DNA from: an uncultured Prevotellaceae bacterium
Lineage (GTDB): Bacteria > Bacteroidota > Bacteroidia > Bacteroidales > Bacteroidaceae
Assembly: GCA_947306605.1 (NCBI GenBank)
Contig: CAMZHB010000005.1
Coordinates: 1-16,430 of the forward strand
DNA length: 16,430 nt
Reading direction: 5' to 3'
Part shown: piece by piece, positions 6,886 through 14,887 of the stretch
Numbering within the stretch: position 1 is the first letter of the stretch
Layout: each line of letters opens with the position of its first letter
Notes under the pieces: model-generated
What the model was told of the DNA's origin: nothing
Seen by the model: the letters and a program-made list of their open reading frames with translations, nothing else
The model's database searches: none
Position numbers and translations under genes: made by a program

Positions 6886-9165
6886 ATGAAATACTTCGCG
6901 AATAAACAGATTATCAGTCATTATCACGTCATTGCGTTCGTGTTTACCCTGCTTGGCTTGGCCATTGTGGGCAAAGCGGCTTACACCATGTTTTTCAAGC
7001 GGGCATATTGGGGCGAAATGGCCAATCGTTTCGTGAAAGATTCCGTTGTGGTGAAGCCCATGCGCGGCAACATATATTCTGCCGACGGCCAGTTGCTGGC
7101 CACATCGTTGCCGGAGTATACGATATATTTGGATTATATTGTTTCGGAGAAGGATTCGGTTCGCCGTGAGAAATGGCAGCGTGAGCGCGACTCGTTGCGT
7201 ACAGTAAAACTGGACAGTATTTGCGAGGGACTGCACCGTATTTTACCCGACAAATCGGTGAGTTGGTATAAGGAACGGATAGTCGAAGGAGCCAAGAATA
7301 AAAAGCACTATTGGAAGATTTATCCCAAGCGTATTTCGTTTATCGACTACAAGGAAGTGAAGAAGTTGCCATTCTTCAACCTTGGTCCCAACAAAAGCGG
7401 TTTCCAATGCGAGGAATTCCACGAGATGAAGAAGCCTTTCGGCTCGTTGGCCGCACGTACCATTGGTGAAATTGACGGTCAATCGGATACGGCGCGCTAC
7501 GGCCTGCAGTATGCTTACGACAGCCTGTTGCGCGGTACGCCCGGCATCGTGCATCGTCAGCGAGTGCACAACCGTTATCTTCCCATCGTGGACGTGCCGC
7601 CGGAGAACGGTGCCGACATTCGCACGACAATCAATGTGCAGTGGCAAGACTTCTGCGAAAAAGCCATTGTGGACAAATTAAAGGAGATCGGTGGCAGTGT
7701 TGGCGTAGTCATCTTGATGGAGGTAAAGACGGGTGACGTGAAAGCTATCGTAAACATGACCCGCTGTGCCGACGGAGAGTACTATGAAGTAAAAAATAAT
7801 GCACTCACCAATCTGATGGAGCCCGGTTCGGTGTTCAAGCCCATGTCGTTCATGGTGGCATTCGAGGACCGGAAAATCAAGATTGACCAGACCGTTGACG
7901 TGGGCAACGGTGTGCGTCAGATGTATGGCAGAAAAATGAAGGACCACAACTGGCGCCGAGGCAACGGCTATGGTGTTATCACCGTGTCGGAGTGTTTAGA
8001 AAAATCGTCAAATGTGGGCGTGAGTGTATTGATAGACAAAAACTATCACGACCATCCCGAACAATTTGTTAACGGTTTGTACAAAATTGGCGTGGCCGAA
8101 GATTTGAAATTGGACATCCCCGGTTATTCCCGTCCAAACATCCGTCGCCCCAAGCCTGACGGCAGCAACTGGTCAAAGACGGCTTTGGCGTGGATGAGTA
8201 TTGGTTACGAGACCCAAATGTCGCCTATGAGCGTGCTGAACTTCTATAACGGTGTGGCCAACAATGGCCGGATGATGCGTCCGCGGTTTGTGACCGAGGC
8301 TTTGCGCGATGGTGAGGTTATCAAGACTTATCCGCCGCAGGTAGTGCGTGAAAAGATGTGTTCCGACTATGCTCTGCAAAACATCCAGACATGTCTGCGC
8401 CGCGTGGTGAGCCGTGGACTGGGCAACCGCGCTGGTTCGCCTAATTTCAGCGTGTCTGGAAAGACGGGTACGGCGCAAGTGTGGGGTAAGGGCGGTTTCA
8501 CCTCCAGTTATCTCATATCTTTTGCCGGCTATTTCCCGTCCGAGGCGCCCAAATACAGTTGTATTGTCTGCATTGAGAAACACGGTTTGCCGGCATCGGG
8601 CGGTTTGCACTGCGGTCCGGTGTTCCGTCAGGTCGCCGAGATGGTTATGTCGTCGACGGTTGAGCCCACGCTTGCCGAGGCCAAAGACACGTTGCGTTCA
8701 CACATGCCTCTGGTGGACTATGGCAACCTGATGTATGCCAATCGTGTGCTCAGTGATTTGAATGTTGCTTCCGATGTCAACTGGACGCCAGGTGACGCTG
8801 ACCATTCCGTTTGGGGACGGGCCGTAAGTTCAAACAAGAAAGTGAAACTCGTGCAAATGTCGCTGACCGAAGACCAAGTGCCCGACGTGAAGGGAATGGG
8901 TGCCCGCGATGCCATCTATCTGTTGGAAAAGATGGGACTCCATGTACGCTTGCAGGGCTATGGCCGCGTGGTGTCGCAGAGTTTGCCTGCCGGACAGACG
9001 ATTAAACGGGGTGAGACGGTGGTGTTGCAACTCCATATGACAGGTGCGAAGAAGGATGACTTTGTGGAAGATGAACCGGTGGCGCCCGATTCGGTTGCAG
9101 AGAAGAAGGATAGCGCCGTTGTGCCGAAACCTCAGCCGGAGCAGAAACAGCTTGTTCAAAATTAA
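6886..9165 (+). CDS. ftsI: Penicillin-binding protein FtsI (PBP3) with C-terminal PASTA domain
   Basis: A 759-residue class B PBP, the septal peptidoglycan transpeptidase. It has a single N-terminal membrane anchor (about 13-37), the pedestal opening with RGNIYSADGQLLATS (60-74), and a transpeptidase domain with catalytic SVFK (Ser315-Lys318), SSN (Ser374-Asn376) and KTG (526-528). A PASTA domain follows at about 663-717 (VPDVKGMGARDAIYLLEKMG), then a charged, proline-containing tail. The PASTA domain is typical of Bacteroidetes division PBPs and absent from E. coli FtsI. It partners with FtsW and FtsL in the same operon. A 100-bp gap containing a repeat array separates it from murE. Confidence 0.97.
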   Translation: MKYFANKQIISHYHVIAFVFTLLGLAIVGKAAYTMFFKRAYWGEMANRFVKDSVVVKPMRGNIYSADGQLLATSLPEYTIYLDYIVSEKDSVRREKWQRERDSLRTVKLDSICEGLHRILPDKSVSWYKERIVEGAKNKKHYWKIYPKRISFIDYKEVKKLPFFNLGPNKSGFQCEEFHEMKKPFGSLAARTIGEIDGQSDTARYGLQYAYDSLLRGTPGIVHRQRVHNRYLPIVDVPPENGADIRTTINVQWQDFCEKAIVDKLKEIGGSVGVVILMEVKTGDVKAIVNMTRCADGEYYEVKNNALTNLMEPGSVFKPMSFMVAFEDRKIKIDQTVDVGNGVRQMYGRKMKDHNWRRGNGYGVITVSECLEKSSNVGVSVLIDKNYHDHPEQFVNGLYKIGVAEDLKLDIPGYSRPNIRRPKPDGSNWSKTALAWMSIGYETQMSPMSVLNFYNGVANNGRMMRPRFVTEALRDGEVIKTYPPQVVREKMCSDYALQNIQTCLRRVVSRGLGNRAGSPNFSVSGKTGTAQVWGKGGFTSSYLISFAGYFPSEAPKYSCIVCIEKHGLPASGGLHCGPVFRQVAEMVMSSTVEPTLAEAKDTLRSHMPLVDYGNLMYANRVLSDLNVASDVNWTPGDADHSVWGRAVSSNKKVKLVQMSLTEDQVPDVKGMGARDAIYLLEKMGLHVRLQGYGRVVSQSLPAGQTIKRGETVVLQLHMTGAKKDDFVEDEPVAPDSVAEKKDSAVVPKPQPEQKQLVQN

Positions 9166-9180
9166 AATACACTTGGAATA

Positions 9181-9243
9181 AACAATGTCGGATCTCGGAG
9201 AAACAATGTCGGACTTCGGAAAGACGAAACCGGGTTTAGGAAA
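9181..9243. repeat. Repeat array B: three 21-bp units between ftsI and murE
   Basis: Cores ATGTCGGATCT (9185), ATGTCGGACTT (9206) and AAACCGGGTTT (9227) are spaced exactly 21 bp apart and separated by A-rich linkers. The third core differs at several positions yet is a perfect dyad (AAACC-G-GGTTT). On the minus strand the period is seven codons, reading KSDIVSP-like heptads. It fills most of the 100-bp gap; no convincing promoter is seen there. Confidence 0.85.
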
Positions 9244-9265
9244 AAGAATAAAAGATTGACGCTAT

Positions 9266-10723
9266 ATGAAGTTTCAGAACCTTTTGAAAAACATTGAAGT
9301 AAAGCAGATAGTTGGTGACGCCCTCGTTGAGGTGAGCGGCATCAACATCGATTCGCGCCTGGTGAAGCCCGGCGATATCTTTGTTGCCGTGCGCGGTACG
9401 CAGGCTGATGGCCACCAGTTCATACCTAAAGCTGTGGCCGCCGGGGCCTGTGCCGTTGTATGTGAGACTTTGCCCGATCCGTGTCCCGAAGGCGTTACGT
9501 TTGTTCAGGTGTCTGATTCGGAAGAAACCGTGGGCAAAGTGGCCACCGCGTTTTACGGTGACCCGACGTCGCGTATGAAACTGGTGGGCGTGACTGGCAC
9601 GAACGGCAAGACGACAATCGCAACGCTACTTTACGAGATGTTCATGGCTATGGGCTTCAAGTGCGGTTTGTGTTCTACGGTGTGTAACTATATCGGCGAT
9701 ACCGCTTATCCTACGGAGCACACTACGCCCGATCCCATCACGCTGAACCGTCTGTTGGGCCAGATGGCCGACGAAGGTTGCCAGTACGCCTTCATGGAAT
9801 GCAGTTCCCATGCCATTCATCAGAAGCGCATCGGCGGCTTGCGCTTTGCCGGAGCCATCTTCACCAACTTGACGCGCGACCACATGGACTATCATAAGAC
9901 ATTCGAGAACTACCGCGACGCCAAGAAAGCCTTCTTCGACGGACTTGACGACAAAGCTTTTGCCATAACGAATCTGGACGACAAAAACGGCTTGGTGATG
10001 ACGCAGAACACAAAGGCTACGGTGAAGACCTACTCTCAAATGCGCGTGGCAGACTTTCATGCAAAGATTTTGGAAATGTCGTTCGAAGGCATGTTGCTCG
10101 ATGTGAACGGCACGGAGGTTCATGTGCGCCAAGTGGGCAAGTTCAATGTGTCCAACTTGCTCGCAATTTACGGCGCGGCTGTTATGTTGGGCCGTGAACC
10201 GTTGGAGGTGCTCACGGTGTTGAGCAACCTGAAGTCGGTGTCGGGACGTTTTGAAACGGTACACTCCCCAAAAGGCTATACGGCCATTGTCGATTATGCT
10301 CACACGCCGGATGCGTTGGTCAATGTGCTCAATGCCATTCAAGAGGTGCTCTGCCATAAAGGCGAAATCATTACCGTGTGTGGCGCTGGGGGTAATCGCG
10401 ACAAAGGCAAGCGTCCTCAGATGGCTTACGAGGCTGCCCGCTTGAGCAACAAAGTAATCATCACCAGCGATAACCCGCGTTTTGAAGAGCCGCAGGACAT
10501 TGTGAACGATATGCTGGCAGGTGTGACCGGCGACCAGAAAGACCGCGTGCTCTCGGTGGTTGACCGCAAGGAAGCCATCCGTACTGCTTGCATGTTGGCC
10601 AAAAAGGGTGACGTCATTCTTGTGGCAGGCAAGGGTCACGAGAACTATCAGGATGTGAAAGGTGTGAAACACCATTTTGACGATAAGGAAGTGCTGGCAG
10701 AAATCTTTGCCTCACAAAAATAA
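9266..10723 (+). CDS. murE: UDP-MurNAc-L-Ala-D-Glu:meso-diaminopimelate ligase MurE
   Basis: A 485-residue cytoplasmic ATP-dependent ligase adding the third residue of the stem peptide. The N-terminal domain binds the UDP-sugar (SGINIDSRLVKPGDIFVA). The central domain has the P-loop TGTNGKTT (110-117), and YRDAKK (216-221) includes the expected carbamylated lysine region. The C-terminal domain has VDYAHTPDAL (342-351) and DNPR (402-405), the motif of diaminopimelate-adding enzymes, so the peptidoglycan should contain meso-DAP. The ATG was chosen for the family-like N-terminus MKFQNLLKNI. It is followed after 15 nt by mraY. Confidence 0.97.
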   Translation: MKFQNLLKNIEVKQIVGDALVEVSGINIDSRLVKPGDIFVAVRGTQADGHQFIPKAVAAGACAVVCETLPDPCPEGVTFVQVSDSEETVGKVATAFYGDPTSRMKLVGVTGTNGKTTIATLLYEMFMAMGFKCGLCSTVCNYIGDTAYPTEHTTPDPITLNRLLGQMADEGCQYAFMECSSHAIHQKRIGGLRFAGAIFTNLTRDHMDYHKTFENYRDAKKAFFDGLDDKAFAITNLDDKNGLVMTQNTKATVKTYSQMRVADFHAKILEMSFEGMLLDVNGTEVHVRQVGKFNVSNLLAIYGAAVMLGREPLEVLTVLSNLKSVSGRFETVHSPKGYTAIVDYAHTPDALVNVLNAIQEVLCHKGEIITVCGAGGNRDKGKRPQMAYEAARLSNKVIITSDNPRFEEPQDIVNDMLAGVTGDQKDRVLSVVDRKEAIRTACMLAKKGDVILVAGKGHENYQDVKGVKHHFDDKEVLAEIFASQK

Positions 10724-10738
10724 AAACACAGACATAAG

Positions 10739-11843
10739 ATGCTGTACTATTTCTTCAGATTTCTAGATCAATTCGGCATTCCGGGTTCCGGCATGTGGAA
10801 CTACATCTCGTTCCGCTCGTTGTTGGCCCTGATTTTTGCCTTAGGCATCTCTGCCTGGTTTGGCGGGCACTTCATCCGCTTCATGAGACGCCGCAACATT
10901 ACCGAAACGCAACGTGACCCGAAGATTGACCCTTATGGCGTGAACAAAGTGGGCGTGCCGTCGATGGGAGGTATCATTATGATTGTTTCGATGCTTGGGA
11001 CTTATAGTGGGCCTGACGCTGTTTCTGAGTCCCGATGCCGTGATTCGTGAAAATGTAGAGGTACAGCAAAGCAATCGTGTGACTCAGGTAACGCACAAGT
11101 CTGACCCGGTGAAATCGACGAAAACGACGATACCGTTCTTCAAGTCCAATAACTTGGATTATGCCGAGGTGATGGCTTTTTGCGGCAAGTATAAGAATGC
11201 GGCGGGGTGGGCTCTCTTTGTGCTTATTACCGTGTTGGTGGTGATGTCGGTGTCCAACGGAGCGAATTTGAACGACGGAATGGATGGCATGGCTGCCGGA
11301 AACTCGGCCATCATCGGAATTGCACTGTTGGTGCTGGCGTACGTGTCGAGTCACATAGAATTGGCCGGTTATCTCAACATCATGTATATTCCCGGCACGC
11401 AGGAACTCGTGGTCTTCTGCAGTGCATTTGTAGGCGCACTCATTGGTTTTTTGTGGTACAACGCTTATCCTGCACAAATATTCATGGGGGATACGGGTAG
11501 CCTTACTATCGGCGGCATCATCGGCGTGTTGGCCGTCATCATCCACAAAGAACTGCTACTGCCGTTGCTTTGCGGCATTTTCTTCGTAGAGAGTTTGAGC
11601 GTCATACTGCAGGTGGAATATTTCAAAATGGGTAAGAAGCATGGCCGTAAGCAGCGTGTGTTCAAGCGTACGCCCATTCACGACAATTTCCGCGTGTTGC
11701 CCTCCCAGCTTGATCCCGATTGCAGCTACGTATTCCGCGGCTGGCCGCGTGGATGTTGGCATGAATCGAAGGTGACCACACGTTTCTGGATTGTCACCAT
11801 CATTTTGGCGGCAGCGACAATCATTACATTAAAGATAAGGTAG
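10739..11843 (+). pseudogene. mraY: mraY with internal deletion and frameshift
   Basis: MraY transfers phospho-MurNAc-pentapeptide to undecaprenyl phosphate, giving lipid I. Residues 1-86 (MLYYFFRFLD to GGIIMIVSML) are normal. At about 10993-11000 the homology jumps to GLIVGLTLFLSPDAV in another frame. The first frame ends at a stop at 11048-11050; the rest, about 280 residues to the stop at 11841-11843, lies in the shifted frame with SNGANLNDGMDG, MGDTGSL and KRTPIHDNF intact. Compared with relatives of about 420 residues as I remember them, roughly 55 are missing, including the LGFxDDYxKV segment with the Asp-Asp pair needed for activity. Everything else looks well conserved. Either the deletion is real (needing a second mraY) or this is an assembly or sequencing error; the latter is plausible because the gene is essential and usually single-copy. 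Confidence 0.9.
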
Positions 11844-11981
11844 GGCGTCTCGAACTTCAGAAGCGGCGTCTCAAAAAATACAAGCGGCGTTTCAGAAAAA
11901 CAATGCGGCGTCTCGAAAAACAAAAACGGACATAGAAAAAACGATATCGGATTTAGTGCGAACGAAAACGCATATAGATAA
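11841..11981. repeat. Repeat array C: seven 21-bp units between mraY and murD
   Basis: A CG-rich core recurs at 11843, 11864, 11885, 11906, 11927, 11948 and 11969, exactly 21 bp each time. The first four are the GCGGCGTCTC flavour; the next units drift to ACGGACATAG and ATCGGATTTAG, the AGTCGGACTT-like flavour, and the last is a degenerate CGCATATAG. The array starts on the mraY stop codon and ends 17 nt before murD. The minus strand reads as heptads such as FFETPLL and KSDIVFS. No promoter or terminator is obvious. Confidence 0.9.
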
Positions 11982-11998
11982 CAGGAAAACGTAGAACG

Positions 11999-13330
11999 AT
12001 GGCAAGAATAGTTGTTTTAGGCGGTGGCGAAAGCGGTGTGGGTGCTGCCGTGTTGGCGCAGAAAAAAGGTTTCGATGTGTTTCTCTCAGATTCAGGCATC
12101 ATCAATGACAAGTATCGCGAGATGCTCGACCGTTACGGCCTGGCTTGGGAAGACGGAGGGCACACGCCCGAACGCATCATCAATGCCGATGAAATCATCA
12201 AAAGCCCCGGCATTCCCGATACGGCGCCTATGATGAAGCAAGTGCGTGCCCAAGGCATCCCGGTCATCAGTGAAATCGAATTTGCCGGACGTTACACCCG
12301 CGCAAAAATGATATGTGTCACGGGAAGTAACGGCAAGACGACCACGACATCGCTCATATACCATATTTTCCGCGCGGCCGGTTACAATGTGGGCCTTGCC
12401 GGCAACATTGGACGGAGCCTGGCCCTGCAGGTGGCCGAGGAAAATTTCGACTACTACGTTATTGAACTCAGTTCGTTCCAACTTGAAGGCATGTACGACT
12501 TTCATGCCAATGTGGCTGTGCTTCTTAACATCACGCCCGACCATCTGGACCGCTACGACAACAAGATGCAGAACTACGTGGATGCGAAAATGCGCATTGT
12601 GCAGAATCAAACGGAAGACGATGCCTTTATCTATTGGGAGGATGACCCGATCATTGCCCGTGAACTGAAAAGATACGACATTAAAAGCCACCTTTGTCCC
12701 TTCTCAGCCATAAAAGAGCACGGTGCCATAGCTTACATCGCCGACGGACACTATGAGATTGAGTATCCCACTCCCGTCAATATGGAGGAAGAAGAGCTTG
12801 CACTCACCGGGCGTCACAACATATACAACCAATTGGCCGCCGGTGTTTCGGCAAACGTGATGGGAGTGGACGGCAAGGTAATTGTGGAATCACTGAAGAA
12901 CTTCCAGGGTGTTCCCCACCGTCTCGAAAAGGTGACGAAGGTGCGCGGAGTGCAATACGTGAACGATTCGAAAGCCACGAACGTCAATGCCTGTTTCTTT
13001 GCCCTGGAGAGCATGAAAACACCGACCGTTCTCATTCTCGGTGGCACGGACAAAGGCAACGATTACAACGAGATATTGCCGTTGGTAAAGGAGAAATGCA
13101 GGGGTTTGGTGTTCCTGGGTGCCGATAACAGAAAACTGCATGATTTCTTCGACGGAGTAGGGCTACCTATCGCCGACACCAACAATATGGCCGACTGTGT
13201 GAGGGCTTGTTACGCCATGGCCGAGCCAGGTGATACCGTGTTGCTCAGTCCGTGTTGCGCCAGTTTCGACCTGTTCAAGAATATGGCCGACCGTGGCAAC
13301 CAGTTCAAGGAATTAGTACGCCAACTCTGA
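11999..13330 (+). CDS. murD: UDP-N-acetylmuramoylalanine--D-glutamate ligase MurD
   Basis: A 443-residue cytoplasmic ligase adding D-Glu to UDP-MurNAc-L-Ala. The N-terminal Rossmann-like domain opens with IVVLGGGESGVGAA (4-17). The ATP-binding loop is TGSNGKTTTT (108-117), followed by AGNIG (134-138), ELSSFQLE (156-163), NITPDHLDRY (177-186), HRLE, NDSKATN, and the C-terminal LLSPCCASFDLF. Length is normal. It starts 155 bp after the mraY stop, the widest gap inside the cluster, filled by a repeat array. It is complete and would still be translated even if mraY is broken, having its own start. Confidence 0.97.
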   Translation: MARIVVLGGGESGVGAAVLAQKKGFDVFLSDSGIINDKYREMLDRYGLAWEDGGHTPERIINADEIIKSPGIPDTAPMMKQVRAQGIPVISEIEFAGRYTRAKMICVTGSNGKTTTTSLIYHIFRAAGYNVGLAGNIGRSLALQVAEENFDYYVIELSSFQLEGMYDFHANVAVLLNITPDHLDRYDNKMQNYVDAKMRIVQNQTEDDAFIYWEDDPIIARELKRYDIKSHLCPFSAIKEHGAIAYIADGHYEIEYPTPVNMEEEELALTGRHNIYNQLAAGVSANVMGVDGKVIVESLKNFQGVPHRLEKVTKVRGVQYVNDSKATNVNACFFALESMKTPTVLILGGTDKGNDYNEILPLVKEKCRGLVFLGADNRKLHDFFDGVGLPIADTNNMADCVRACYAMAEPGDTVLLSPCCASFDLFKNMADRGNQFKELVRQL

Positions 13331-13334
13331 ATTT

Positions 13335-13364
13335 ATGAAACCTATCAGCACCTTTTGCCTATGA
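13335..13364 (+). CDS. Possible nine-codon upstream ORF overlapping the ftsW start
   Basis: In the 30-nt gap between murD and ftsW an ATG opens a reading frame MKPISTFCL whose stop overlaps the ftsW ATG as ATGA. This could couple ftsW translation to ribosomes finishing the short frame, but it may be chance; there is no clear ribosome-binding site. Confidence 0.2.
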   Translation: MKPISTFCL

Positions 13365-14638
13365 CTATAGATATCCTAAACAACCGTCCCGGCTCACGTT
13401 TCGGCCTCTTCAAAGGCGATGGCGTCATTTGGGTGATTTTCTTCTTCTTGTGCGCCATTTCGTTGCTTGAGGTGTTCAGCGCTTCCAGCTTCTTGACCTA
13501 TAAATCAAGTTCCTTCCTTGCACCTATCCGCAATCACGCCACTTATTTGCTCATTGGTCTGCTCGTCGTGGTGCTGACACACAATATTCCCTGCCGTTGG
13601 TTCAAGTTTTATCCCTTTTTGGTGGGCCCTGTGGCTATTATTTGTCTGCTGGTGTTGTCGTTCAGTAAGGTGATGACCAATGGTGCCGCGCGTTGGCTCG
13701 AGATACCTGGAGTGGGAATCACGTTTCAGCCGTCGGAATTGGCCAAAGGCGTAGTAATCATTGGTGTCGCGTTCATCTTGTCGTTCCTGCAGACCGAGAA
13801 AGGAGCTGATCGCCATGCTTTCAAGTACATCTTGTGGGTTTCGGTGCCTTTCATTATTCTGATATTCTTTGAAAACTTTTCCACGGCTTTCATTTTGGGA
13901 CTTGTAGTCCTGATGATGATGTTTGTGGGCCGTGTCCCCTTCGTGCAAATCGGTAAATTGCTTGGTATATTGGCCGTGGCGATAGGCGCTTTTGCGTTTT
14001 TCCTGATTGTGACGCCCGACTCGACACTTGACCAGATACCCAAGGGCCACCGCTTTGCCACTTGGAAGCACCGTGTGCAGCATTTTATGCCGGGTAACAC
14101 CAAGGAGGTGGCTCCCGAGGACTTCGATATCGACAAGGAAGCCCAGGTGGCGCATGCCAACATTGCCATTGCTACGAGTAATGTGGTGGGGAAATTTCCC
14201 GGCAACTCCGTTGAACGTGATTTCCTGAGCCATGCGTTTTCCGATTTCATCTTTGCCATCATAATTGAGGAGATGGGCCTCATAGGCTGTGCCTTTGTCG
14301 TGTTGCTCTATGTAGTGCTGCTGTTCAGGGCGGGCAAGATAGCCAATAAGTGCGAGCGCAATTTCCCCGCTTTTCTGGTACTGGGCCTGTCGTTGCTTTT
14401 GGTTACCCAAGCCTTTGTCAACATGATGGTGGCCGTAGGGCTGTTTCCCGTTACAGGGCAACCGTTGCCGTTGGTAAGCAAGGGCGGTTCGTCCACTCTC
14501 ATCAACTGTCTGTACATCGGCATGATACTTAGCGTGAGCCGCTTCGCAAAACGCCGCGTGACGAGTAAAAACCAGCGTCAAGAGATGGCGCCGGTGGTCA
14601 ACGAGGATGAGTTTACGCGGACCGACGGCATGGCCTGA
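13361..14638 (+). CDS. ftsW: Septal peptidoglycan glycosyltransferase FtsW (SEDA family)
   Basis: A 425-residue polytopic membrane protein that polymerises lipid II at the septum with FtsI. Hydrophobic segments run through most of its length. Family marks are NGAARWLEIPGVGITFQPSELAKG (split here as NGAARW and QPSELAKG, near 111-131), the periplasmic loop with HRVQHFMPG, SHAFSDFIFAIIIEEMG, LFPVTGQPLPLVSKGGSS and a C-terminal basic tail. I use the ATG giving MTIDILNN; a TTG two codons earlier is possible. It lies 30 nt after murD and is followed at 22 nt by a strong hairpin, so it ends this transcript. In most Bacteroidetes clusters I know, murG follows; here it does not. Confidence 0.96.
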   Translation: MTIDILNNRPGSRFGLFKGDGVIWVIFFFLCAISLLEVFSASSFLTYKSSSFLAPIRNHATYLLIGLLVVVLTHNIPCRWFKFYPFLVGPVAIICLLVLSFSKVMTNGAARWLEIPGVGITFQPSELAKGVVIIGVAFILSFLQTEKGADRHAFKYILWVSVPFIILIFFENFSTAFILGLVVLMMMFVGRVPFVQIGKLLGILAVAIGAFAFFLIVTPDSTLDQIPKGHRFATWKHRVQHFMPGNTKEVAPEDFDIDKEAQVAHANIAIATSNVVGKFPGNSVERDFLSHAFSDFIFAIIIEEMGLIGCAFVVLLYVVLLFRAGKIANKCERNFPAFLVLGLSLLLVTQAFVNMMVAVGLFPVTGQPLPLVSKGGSSTLINCLYIGMILSVSRFAKRRVTSKNQRQEMAPVVNEDEFTRTDGMA

Positions 14639-14659
14639 CGTGAGGTTGTAGATTAAGGA

Positions 14660-14697
14660 GGAATGCGGTGCTTCGCAGTGGCGGGGCACCGCATTCC
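14660..14697 (+). terminator. Terminator hairpin after ftsW
   Basis: Perfect 12-bp arms GGAATGCGGTGC (14660-14671) and GCACCGCATTCC (14686-14697) enclose a 14-nt loop, beginning 22 nt after the ftsW stop. Only a short T run (GTTTA) follows, so termination may be partly Rho-dependent. It marks the end of the dcw transcript. Confidence 0.75.
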
Positions 14698-14763
14698 GTT
14701 TACCGGTATGGTTCTCGCATGACAGTTTTCACGCCCGAACAGAATGGAACCTGTTTTCGTGAG

Positions 14764-14841
14764 AACGAAGTCGGACTTCTGGAGAACGAAGTCGGACCTT
14801 GAAAAAACGAAGTCGGACTTTGAAAAAATGAACTGAGAGAT
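14764..14841. repeat. Repeat array D: 21-bp units downstream of ftsW
   Basis: Cores AAGTCGGACTT (14768-14778), AAGTCGGACCT (14789-14799) and AAGTCGGACTT (14810-14820) are exactly 21 bp apart, each preceded by ACG and followed by an A-rich linker. Degenerate units flank them (14744-14764 and 14828-14841). AAGTC-G-GACTT is a perfect dyad. The minus strand reads KSDFVL/KSDFVF heptads without a stop. The array lies between the ftsW terminator and the promoter of the next gene. Confidence 0.92.
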
Positions 14842-14887
14842 AGTTTGCAAAACACGGGCGCCGGCTGTCAGAATGAATGGGCAATGC

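Noticed and set aside
5929..7236. Long open frame on the minus strand (435 codons) opposite rsmH, ftsL and ftsI
   Set aside because: It is antisense to three recognisable genes, crosses their boundaries and has no recognisable domain; codon bias of the plus-strand genes explains it.
9626..10675. 349-codon minus-strand frame opposite murE
   Set aside because: Shadow of murE with His/Val-rich composition and no family resemblance.
10739..11843. Programmed ribosomal frameshift in mraY
   Set aside because: No slippery site is evident and a frameshift could not restore the missing Asp-Asp segment; homology is lost, not merely out of frame.
11726..11923. Small minus-strand protein with ETP heptads
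   Set aside because: It is the translation of repeat array C plus antisense mraY, starts at TTG, and has no supporting signal; noted as a finding about the repeat only.
11841..11981. CRISPR array
   Set aside because: The whole period is only 21 bp with A-rich linkers, so there is no room for unique spacers, and no cas genes are present.
13505..14689. 394-codon minus-strand frame opposite ftsW
   Set aside because: Shadow of a membrane protein gene (His/Gln-rich reverse translation); it also runs through the ftsW terminator hairpin.
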